Position numbers and translations under genes: made by a program. A stretch of DNA of 64,000 bases from Corynebacterium meridianum (GTDB taxonomy: Bacteria > Actinomycetota > Actinomycetes > Mycobacteriales > Mycobacteriaceae): assembly GCF_016342265.1 (NCBI RefSeq), contig NZ_JAEIOS010000015.1, positions 330,947-394,946 on the forward strand. Reading direction: 5' to 3'. Under the pieces are notes generated by a model. It saw nothing but the letters and a program-made list of their open reading frames with translations, made no database searches and was not told the DNA's origin. Shown in pieces: positions 26,096 to 34,100 of the stretch; the stretch's first letter is position 1; every line of letters starts with the position of its first letter.

Positions 26096-27541
26096 ATGAC
26101 GCAATCCGGTTCCCTGCCCGTCGCGCAGGGTCCCACCGCCTCCGGTCCGCGGATCGCCGAGCCGAAGACGAAGAAGGACAGCACCCACTGGCTCTACATC
26201 GCGGTCATCGTCGCCGTCGTCGCAGGCATCGCGTTCGGTCTGATCGCGCCCGAGGCCGCCGCCGGTTTCAAGGTCGTCGGCACGATGTTCGTGTCCCTGA
26301 TCAAGATGATGATCTCCCCGGTGATCTTCTGCACCATCGTCCTCGGCATCGGCTCCGTCCGGGCGGCGGCCTCCGTCGGCAAGGCCGGCGGCATCGCGCT
26401 CACCTACTTCATCACGATGTCCACCTTCGCCCTCGGCATCGGCCTGGTCGTCGGAAACCTGATCCAGCCCGGTGACGGCCTGAACATCGAGGCCACCCGG
26501 GACGCGGGACAGAGCTTCGCGTCCAAGGCCGAGCACGGCGGCGGCACCATCGGCTTCATCCAGTCGATCATCCCCGAGACGATCTTCTCCGCGCTGACCT
26601 CCGGCTCCGTCCTGCAGACCCTCTTCATCGCCCTCCTCGTCGGGTTCGCGCTCCAGTCGCTCGGGCGCACCGGGGAACCGATTCTCGCCGGCATCGCGCA
26701 CCTGCAGAAGCTCGTGTTCAAGATGCTGACGATGATCCTGTGGCTCGCCCCGATCGGCGCGTTCGGCGCCATCGCCGGCGTCGTCGGCGCGACCGGAATC
26801 GACGCGGTCAAGCAGCTCGCGATCCTCATGATCGCGTTCTACATCACCTGTGTGATCTTCATCTTCGGTGTCCTCGGCGCCGTGCTCCGTGTCTTCGGCG
26901 GATTCAACATCTTCAAGCTGGCGAAGTACCTGGCCCGCGAGTACCTGCTCATCGTCGCTACGTCGTCCTCCGAGTCCGCCCTGCCGAACCTCATGCGCAA
27001 GATGGAGCACATCGGCGTCGAGAAGCCCACCGTCGGCATCGTCGTCCCGACCGGCTACTCCTTCAACCTCGACGGCACCGCGATCTACCTCACCATGGCC
27101 TCGATCTTCATCTCCGACGCAATGAACAAGCCGCTCGCCATGGGTGAGCAGATCAGCCTGCTCGTCTTCATGATCATCGCGTCCAAGGGCGCCGCGGGCG
27201 TCTCCGGTGCGGGTATCGCCACCCTCGCCGCCGGCCTGCAGTCCCACCGCCCCGAGCTCCTCGACGGCGTCGGCATCATCGTGGGCATCGACCGGTTCAT
27301 GTCCGAGGCCCGCGCGCTGACCAACTTCTCCGGAAACGCCGTGGCCACCCTGCTGGTCGGCCGCTGGACCGGGACGATCGACAGCCAGCGTGTCCATGAC
27401 GTCCTCGACGGAAAGATCCCCTACATCGAGTCCGAGGTGGACGACACCGTCGACCTGAAGAACCCGACCGTGGTCAACCCCGCCACGGAACGGCTCCAGC
27501 CCACCCCGCAGGTGGACCTGGACGCATACCGGAGCCACTAG
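26096..27541 (+). CDS. dctA: C4-dicarboxylate transporter, DAACS family
   Basis: Cation-coupled importer for succinate, fumarate and malate, 481 residues from ATG at 26096 (MTQSGSLPVAQG); ATG at 26081 would add five residues, and neither has a strong Shine-Dalgarno. Eight membrane segments plus two re-entrant loops are expected. Signatures: the serine-rich hairpin ATSSSESALPNLMRKME, the PTGYSFNLDGTAIYLTMASIF motif, and KGAAGVSGAGIATLAAGL. The stop codon TAG is also the beginning of the -10 box of gpx. Functionally it parallels the DASS transporter upstream. Confidence 0.94.
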   Translation: MTQSGSLPVAQGPTASGPRIAEPKTKKDSTHWLYIAVIVAVVAGIAFGLIAPEAAAGFKVVGTMFVSLIKMMISPVIFCTIVLGIGSVRAAASVGKAGGIALTYFITMSTFALGIGLVVGNLIQPGDGLNIEATRDAGQSFASKAEHGGGTIGFIQSIIPETIFSALTSGSVLQTLFIALLVGFALQSLGRTGEPILAGIAHLQKLVFKMLTMILWLAPIGAFGAIAGVVGATGIDAVKQLAILMIAFYITCVIFIFGVLGAVLRVFGGFNIFKLAKYLAREYLLIVATSSSESALPNLMRKMEHIGVEKPTVGIVVPTGYSFNLDGTAIYLTMASIFISDAMNKPLAMGEQISLLVFMIIASKGAAGVSGAGIATLAAGLQSHRPELLDGVGIIVGIDRFMSEARALTNFSGNAVATLLVGRWTGTIDSQRVHDVLDGKIPYIESEVDDTVDLKNPTVVNPATERLQPTPQVDLDAYRSH

Positions 27542-27544
27542 ACT
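27539..27544 (+). promoter_or_regulatory. Leaderless -10 element of gpx
   Basis: TAGACT, 8 bases before ATG at 27553; its TAG is the dctA stop codon. Confidence 0.5.
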
Positions 27545-27552
27545 CGGACGGT

Positions 27553-28032
27553 ATGAGTTCCCTCCACCACATTCCCGTGACCACGCTCGACGGCCGTGAC
27601 ACCACCATGGCCGACTGGGCCGGCCACGTCCTGCTCATCGTCAACACCGCCAGCGAGTGCGGTCTGACCGGACAGTACGAGGGGCTGCAGGACGTCTACG
27701 ACGAGTTCCGCATGCGCGGCTTCTTCGTCATCGGTGTCCCCTGCAACCAGTTCGGCGCGCAGGAGCCGGGCGACGCGGGGGAGATCGCCGAGTTCTGCTC
27801 CTCGACGTACGGAGTGTCTTTCCCGCTGCTCGCCAAGACGGACGTCAACGGGGAGAACGAGCACCCCCTCTACACCTTCCTCAAGAAGGAGACCGGTGGG
27901 GAGGACATCTCCTGGAACTTCGAGAAGTTCGTCGTCGATGAGGCGGGAGAGGTCCTCGGGCGCTTCGACCCCCGGACCGATCCGGAGGACGACGAGATCA
28001 TCGAACTGATCGAGGCGAACCTCCCGATCTGA
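27553..28032 (+). CDS. gpx: Glutathione peroxidase-family peroxidase (thiol peroxidase)
   Basis: Reduces peroxides; 159 residues. The peroxidatic Cys is C36 in NTASECGLTGQYEGLQ (selenocysteine is not used), with Gln70 in CNQFGAQEPG and Trp121-Asn122 in SWNFEKF completing the site. C82 in AEFCSSTYGVSFP is the resolving Cys found in thioredoxin-dependent members. In Corynebacterium this class works with mycothiol/mycoredoxin or thioredoxin rather than glutathione. Confidence 0.94.
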   Translation: MSSLHHIPVTTLDGRDTTMADWAGHVLLIVNTASECGLTGQYEGLQDVYDEFRMRGFFVIGVPCNQFGAQEPGDAGEIAEFCSSTYGVSFPLLAKTDVNGENEHPLYTFLKKETGGEDISWNFEKFVVDEAGEVLGRFDPRTDPEDDEIIELIEANLPI

Positions 28033-28107
28033 CCGTGCGGGGTCTTCGGCAGGCGAAGGGCATCGTCGCCGCACGCGCCGGGTGCACCGCACCCACCCCA
28101 CCCCCGT

Positions 28108-28169
28108 ACGGTGACTCCGGCCCGGCCGCCCGGTGAAAACCCGGTGAAATGCCGCGGACTCCCCGGTGA
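28108..28169 (-). promoter_or_regulatory. PHO-box-like repeat array upstream of phoD
   Basis: Read on the plus strand: ACGGTGA at 28108, CCGGTGA at 28130, CCGGTGA at 28141, CCGCGGA at 28152 and CCGGTGA at 28163. All lie in one 11-bp phase. On the minus strand the unit is TCACCGG with 4-base spacers, the architecture of PhoP boxes. The array sits 140-200 bp before phoD. Confidence 0.6.
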
Positions 28170-28309
28170 CATCACCCGGCGGATGGCTCTGAACTGCGGA
28201 AATGGCGCCGGCCACGCTCCCCGGGCATTGATACCGTGCTGCGGTACCCCCGGGCGGAACAGCTCCCCCGGAGGCAGCCACCCACCGGACCAGCCCAGGG
28301 GACCCGAGA

Positions 28310-30100
28310 ATGCCGCACGCCGCACGTCCTTCGCCCGGTCGAGCCGAGATCCGTGGTCTCGACCGCCGCACCTTCCTCCGGAGCACCGCCCTCGCCGGCG
28401 CGGCACTCGCGGGAACCCGCATTGCGTCCACGATGCCGGTCGCGTACGCCGATCCGGCCACCCCGGACGGCTCCGCCTTCCTGCACTCCGTCGCGTCCGG
28501 TGACCCACTCCCGGACGCCGTCATCATCTGGACCCGCGTCACCCCCACGCCGGAGGCGACCCCCGGCTCCGGACTCGGCGACAACACCACCGTGCGATGG
28601 GAGGTTGCACTCGACCCCGGGTTCAGCCGCATCGTGCGCGGCGGCAGCGAACACACGAGCGCCGCGTTCGACCACACGGTGAAGATCGACGTCACCGGAC
28701 TGGCCCCCGCGACGACCTACTTCTACCGCTTCACCGTCCTCGACGGTCCCTCCGCCGGTTCCGTGTCCCGGACGGGCCGCACCCGGACAGCGCCGGGACG
28801 CTTCGACCACACCGCGAACGTCCGCTTCGGTGTCACCAGCTGCGCCAACTACGAGGCCGGCTTCTTCCTCGGCTACCGGGACATGGCCGCCCGCGACGAC
28901 ATCGAGTTCGTGCTGCACCTCGGCGACTACACCTACGAGTACGAGACCGGTGGCTACACCGGGACATACGGCACCGTCGCCCGGCCCGTGCAGCCACCGC
29001 ACCGGACGGTGAGTCTCGCGGACTACCGGATCCGGCAGGGCTGCTACCACCGGGACCCGCACCTCGCGGATCTGCACGCCGCGAAACCGATGGTCTGCAT
29101 CTGGGACGATCACGAGTTCGCCGACAACACCTGGCGGGCGGGGGCCACGGGCGACAACGAGTGGTCCGGCGCCGAGTTCGCCGCGCTCAAGTCGGCCGCG
29201 ACCCGCGCCTACTTCGAGTGGATGCCGGTACGTACCCAGGGTGCCGCGGACGACCGGCACCTCTACCGCACCCTGCGGTGGGGCAGGCTCATGGAACTGA
29301 TCATCCCCGATCTGCGCAGCTACCGGGACGTCCAGATCGAACAGGGGCCGGCGAACGTCACCGATCCGGACTTCCTCCGAGCGGTCGGACGGGACTCCCG
29401 TTCCATGCTCGGGCAGACCCAGTTCGACTGGCTCACCGACGCGGTGACCACCTCGACCGCCCAGTGGCAGATGATCGGCAACGAGGTGATGTTCGCGCCG
29501 CTGACCATCCCCGACACCCTCGACCCCGTCATCCACGACTGGCTGGTCAACCAACTCGGGATCCCGACCAACGGGCTGGCCGTGAACACGGACCAGTGGG
29601 ACGGCTACATGGCCGAACGGCAACGCCTCATCGACGCGATCGTCGCCGCCGGGCGGAATGACGTGGTGTTCCTCACCGGTGACATCCACACCTCGTGGGC
29701 CGCCAACATCCCCCGCGACGCCTTCACCTACCGCCGGATGCGCGGCGGGGAGGCGGCAGCCACGGAGTTCGTCGCTCCGTCGATCACGGGTGCCTCCGTC
29801 TTCGACGCCGTCACGGACAACCGCGCGTACGAGGCGGTCACGGCACCCGCGATGGTCTCCGCGCAGCTGACCCTGCGGGACCTCGACCCCTGGTTCAAGT
29901 GGATCGACCTGCGCTACCACGGGTATCTCTGCATCGACGTCACGCCCGAACGCACCCAGGCCGACTGGTTCCACACGGCCACGGTCCTCGATCCGGACGC
30001 CCCCTCCTACTGGGCGCAGAGCTACGCCACCGCGGCGGGACACCCCGGGACCCACCGGGTGGACGCCCCCGTCGACGTGGTCCGCTCCGCGTTCGGGTGA
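28310..30100 (+). CDS. phoD: Alkaline phosphatase D (PhoD), Tat-exported
   Basis: Extracytoplasmic phosphomono/diesterase of 596 residues that releases phosphate under starvation. A twin-arginine signal is clear: DRRTFLRSTALAGAALAG, with R19-R20 and an AYA cleavage site near residue 47. The PhoD_N domain (about 55-155, FLHSVASGDPLPDAVIIWTRVTP) precedes the metallophosphatase domain with HLGDYTYEYE, WDDHEFADNTW and FLTGDIHTSW metal-binding motifs. ATG at 28310 places the Arg pair correctly. The upstream repeat array suggests control by PhoR. A long upstream leader (277 bp from gpx) holds this promoter. Confidence 0.94.
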   Translation: MPHAARPSPGRAEIRGLDRRTFLRSTALAGAALAGTRIASTMPVAYADPATPDGSAFLHSVASGDPLPDAVIIWTRVTPTPEATPGSGLGDNTTVRWEVALDPGFSRIVRGGSEHTSAAFDHTVKIDVTGLAPATTYFYRFTVLDGPSAGSVSRTGRTRTAPGRFDHTANVRFGVTSCANYEAGFFLGYRDMAARDDIEFVLHLGDYTYEYETGGYTGTYGTVARPVQPPHRTVSLADYRIRQGCYHRDPHLADLHAAKPMVCIWDDHEFADNTWRAGATGDNEWSGAEFAALKSAATRAYFEWMPVRTQGAADDRHLYRTLRWGRLMELIIPDLRSYRDVQIEQGPANVTDPDFLRAVGRDSRSMLGQTQFDWLTDAVTTSTAQWQMIGNEVMFAPLTIPDTLDPVIHDWLVNQLGIPTNGLAVNTDQWDGYMAERQRLIDAIVAAGRNDVVFLTGDIHTSWAANIPRDAFTYRRMRGGEAAATEFVAPSITGASVFDAVTDNRAYEAVTAPAMVSAQLTLRDLDPWFKWIDLRYHGYLCIDVTPERTQADWFHTATVLDPDAPSYWAQSYATAAGHPGTHRVDAPVDVVRSAFG

Positions 30101-30177
30101 GGAGGGGGCGCCTGCCGACAAAACAACGGTGACCGCAGGTGCGCTGTCGTTGTAGTGTTTTTTCGCAGAGGAACATT

Positions 30178-30225
30178 CACGGACCCGGTACCGGGACCGT
30201 GTAACCACGGTGCGGTCCCCGCACC
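30178..30225. promoter_or_regulatory. Two stacked dyads in the leader of the DUF4132 operon
   Basis: The palindrome CCCGGTACCGGG (30184-30195) is flanked by CACGG (30178-30182) and CCGTG (30197-30201), giving a 24-bp dyad with one A/A mismatch per arm. A second hairpin, GGTGCGG (30209-30215) / CCGCACC (30219-30225), follows. A GGGAG Shine-Dalgarno then precedes ATG at 30247. Confidence 0.5.
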
Positions 30226-30246
30226 TTCCCGGATTGGGAGATCCCC

Positions 30247-31119
30247 ATGACAGACAGTGCCCCCGCACTGCAGTGGATCGACGTCGACGGCTATCAGCTG
30301 GCGCTGGATGGCGGGGAGATCCGCTGCCGCAACGCCCGCGGAAAACCGCTGAAGACAATCCCCGCCAAAGTGCGGAAGACGGAGGCCTTCGACTCCCTCA
30401 CCGCCACCCGCGAACTGCTCATCCGTCACGACGAGAGATGCCGTTCCACGGTCCTCGGGTGGTTCCTGAACGGCGACGAGGTCCCCCTCGCCCTGATCGC
30501 GGCCGTCTGGGAGGACAGCGCCTGGCGCCACTGGCTGGCCGGTCTCCTCATCCACTCCGGCACCGTCACCGGTCTGCTGCACGAAATCGATGGCCGCGGG
30601 CTGCACCTGATCGGCCCGGACGGCGCGATCACCACCCTGGCCGTCACCGGCACCGGGACGCTGAACTTCCCGCACCCGGCCGAGATACCCGGAATCGCCG
30701 CCTGGCGCGAGCTCGCCACCGGAGCGGGAATCCACCAGCACACCGAACAGCTGTTCCGCGAGACACACCCCAGGCCCGGGAACGAGGAGACGCTGCGTGC
30801 CTCCCTCGGCGCCTACGCGGACGGCACCTACGAGGAAACCTCCGAGCTCCTCGAACGCGCCCGCGACGCCGGGTTCGTCGCCGGCCTCGACGGTATCCGC
30901 GTCACGGTACGGGAATCAGGTGAGCTGACCACAGCGGTCCTCGAGTTGAGGACCTACGGACCCGACGACGGTGCGGACCTCGACCACCTGTACTTCGAAC
31001 GCGACGGGCGGACGATCAGCCCGGAGTACGTCGGCCCCGTCGCCTACTCCGAGGCGATCCGCATGGGGGAGTACATCCACGCCGGCAGCACCCCGGAAAC
31101 CGAAACAGACGGATGGTAG
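30247..31119 (+). CDS. DUF4132 (MolR/YehI C-terminal-like) protein
   Basis: 290 residues of unknown function. It matches the DUF4132 pattern found at the C-terminus of E. coli MolR/YehI: the RGKPLKTIPAKVRKTEAF segment (family: GKxLKSLP), LALIAAVWEDSAWRHWLAGLL, and NFPHPAEIPGIAAWRELATGAGIHQHTEQLFRETH (family: HPxxx...W...QxxxQLxRE). No membrane segment, signal or catalytic motif is seen. It is separated by 4 bp from a 1541-residue protein, so the two form a unit. In other bacteria DUF4132 proteins occur near MoxR-type AAA+/VWA genes; none is present here. Confidence 0.75.
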   Translation: MTDSAPALQWIDVDGYQLALDGGEIRCRNARGKPLKTIPAKVRKTEAFDSLTATRELLIRHDERCRSTVLGWFLNGDEVPLALIAAVWEDSAWRHWLAGLLIHSGTVTGLLHEIDGRGLHLIGPDGAITTLAVTGTGTLNFPHPAEIPGIAAWRELATGAGIHQHTEQLFRETHPRPGNEETLRASLGAYADGTYEETSELLERARDAGFVAGLDGIRVTVRESGELTTAVLELRTYGPDDGADLDHLYFERDGRTISPEYVGPVAYSEAIRMGEYIHAGSTPETETDGW

Positions 31120-31123
31120 CGCC

Positions 31124-34100
31124 ATGGCCGACAGAGAAACGATGTCCACCCCGCACGCCGTCGACCCGGAGCTTGACCGCGGCGCGATCCTACCCCCGGA
31201 AACGGAAGCACCAGTCAACACCCGGTCTGTCCCCCTGATGGCCGCGACCTACACTTCTCCCGCGCACACCATCGTGCGGCTCGTCGCGGAGCCCCTGCTG
31301 GTGGCCGAGGACACTGCCCTCGCAACCCAGGGGTTCACCCGCACCCGCACGGCCGGAGTCGGACAGATACGTCCGACGGCGATCGGTTTCCCGGCCTGGC
31401 CGATCCTGGTGGACCCGGGCAACGCCCGCCAGACCCTGAACCTCGTGGGCGACGTTGAATGGGCGCGCCGGGTGGCGCACTCGCGCCCCGGGGACGTGAA
31501 GAAACGCTTCGAGAAACTCGCCGCCGAACTCATGGCCTCGGCCCCACACCTCGTCCCGCCGCTCTTCGAGGAGATCGCGCGGATCCTCCACGACGTCGGC
31601 AACGACGCGCTGGCCCTGCAGTTCTTCGGCCGTGCCCGCGAGATCGAACGCGCCCACGACGTTCCCGTCGACCCCGACCGCCACCGCGCCGTATTCACCG
31701 AATTCTCGTCCCTGGGCATCGTGGGTGCCGGAGAAATGACCGCCGAAGCCGAGTCCGCCGTCCGGCGTTTCGCGGACCCCGGGGACGCCTTCGACTACCT
31801 CCTCGAGCTCAACACGGCCCGGATCGCCGTGGGCGGCCGGCCCCCCTACGCCGATCTCGCCCGTGATCTCCGCGACGTCGGCGCCGCCGCGGGGCTTGAC
31901 CCCGACCGGGTGGATGAGCTGCTCCTCGGGAACGTGATCGGACTCGCGGCCGTTCGCCGGGCGCCGGCGGAGTTCTTCGACTCCGTACGGGACTCCCTGA
32001 TCCGCCACATCGGACGGCACCCGGAGACGGCGTCGTGGTTCCTCGAGGTGCGCCCCCGCGAACTCGGGGTCGACGACTACCTCCTCCTGCTCCGGGACAG
32101 CGGGATCTGGCGGTCCGTCACCGCCGATCCCCGAGCCACCGGTGACCTGCTCCTCCGCCTGGTCGACGAGCTTCGCGGCGGTGCGGCCGGGGAGGTACCC
32201 GCCACCCCGCACCTGATCGAGGTCATCGACGCCTGCCACGACGCACTGGCGGGCAGGCGAAGCGGTTCCCGCGACCTCCGGAGCCTCAGCCTCGACCTTC
32301 TCGACGCGCTGTGCGCCGCCGGAGTGGTTTTCGCGCCCCGGTCCTTCCGCGACCCGGTCCGGGCCGATTCCCTGGACGAACCGTGGCTGTGCTGGCTGGA
32401 GGGTGAGCATGAGGACGCCGGGCAACCCCGCAGAGATCTGGGCCACCTCGCCGCCGACCCGGTCCTCGGGCCCGTCGCCGCCCGGAGCCTCGACCCCGGT
32501 TTCCTAACGCACCACGCCGACACCGTGCTCGGCCACCCCGGCGCGACCGCGCTGCTGAACATGCGGTTGACCGACTTCGCCGCGGAGCGCGCGGCCGCCA
32601 CGGGGAGCTTCGAGGCGCTCGAGCGATTCCTCGACGGGCCGGTCAAACGACTGCGGGACCCCAGGATCGACGAGTCCAACCCCGGTGCGATCGAGCGCAT
32701 CTTCGCCTTCGATCGGGCCGAGGAGCTCGCGGCGGCGCTCCGCTCCGGAATGGCGGTGGAGTACACCTTCCCCGCCCTGGAGGAGGCGGTGGAGCGCGTG
32801 CGTACCCTCGCCGCCGACACCGACACCCGCCGCACCGTGCCCGGTGGCTGGGAGTTCGATCCCCTGAAGATCCACGAGAGCTGGCCGCTGCACGCCGTCA
32901 GCTGCGGCGGATTCGTCGTGGTGTTCGACGGCGACGGCATCGTGTGCGAGTTGCAGGTCCCCGGGGAGGTCGGCGAGTTCGTCGGTGTGCGGACGGTGGG
33001 CAACCGTGTCCGGGTCAGCTACAAAGCCCGCCACGCCCACGAGGAGAGTGTCTTCTGGAGCGGCGACGATGCGGGGCACGACACCGGGGAGCTCGTCACG
33101 TCGGTGGAGGGTTCGGCCAGCTGGGAGATCGACGCCGGCAGGATCACCGCGAACGGGCTGATCACCGACGGCGATGTCACCGCGAACCGTTGGCAGTCAC
33201 CCGTGCTGGTCACCCCGTCGGCCGTCGTCGGCGTGCGGTCCCTGGTGCACCACGCCTGCCCGCGCTTCGATCCCCGGACCGGCGAGAGTCTCGGGGAGAT
33301 CGACCTGCGGCTCTGGCCCGAACGCCTCACCGAACTCGGCGTCCCCGTCGGCGACCTCGACCTGGGTGTTCTTCCGCCCGCGGTGTGGGAGTTCCCCGCC
33401 GACCCCGACGCGGACCGGGACACGGTGCACAGGATGGAGTATGCCACCTGTCTGCCCGTCATCACCGGCACCACGGCGGACAGCCTCACCGGGCACTGCG
33501 GCGGCTGGCACCTGAACTTCCCGGTGGATCACGGCCCGTTCCACCACATCATCGGCCCGCTGGGGACATTCCGTATTCCCCGGGACCGGCGGCTCAGCCC
33601 GACCACGGCGATCGCCCGCCCGGGCGGGGGAGTCGTCGTCAACTGCGCCGACGGATTCATCGACGCGGACACCGGACGCAGGCTCCCACTGAGTCTCGAG
33701 GGGGACGGCCGCCACAGCTACCTCGACCATCTTCCGGACACCTGTCTCCACTTCCTCTCCGCCCGCGATGAGACCCTCAGCACCAGGTTGCGCACCGTCA
33801 CCGCGGGCGATGTCGCCCCGCTGCTCGACGACGGTCTCACCCCCGGTCACCGGCGCGAACTCATCGCCGAGCGCCTCGGAACCCGGGACGCGGTGGTCAT
33901 CGACGCCATCGACGGACTCGTGCGGCGCAGCGCGGAAGTGGCGCGGAAGATGAACGAGATCCACCCCCCGGTCGACAAACAGGTCCGGGTTCCCGACATC
34001 AGCGAGGACCTCGACGCCTACATCCACGGGTACCTGGGGACCGGTGGTGGCGGGCTCAACAACTACGGGGCACTTCTCACCAAGCTGGGGCTCGCCATCC

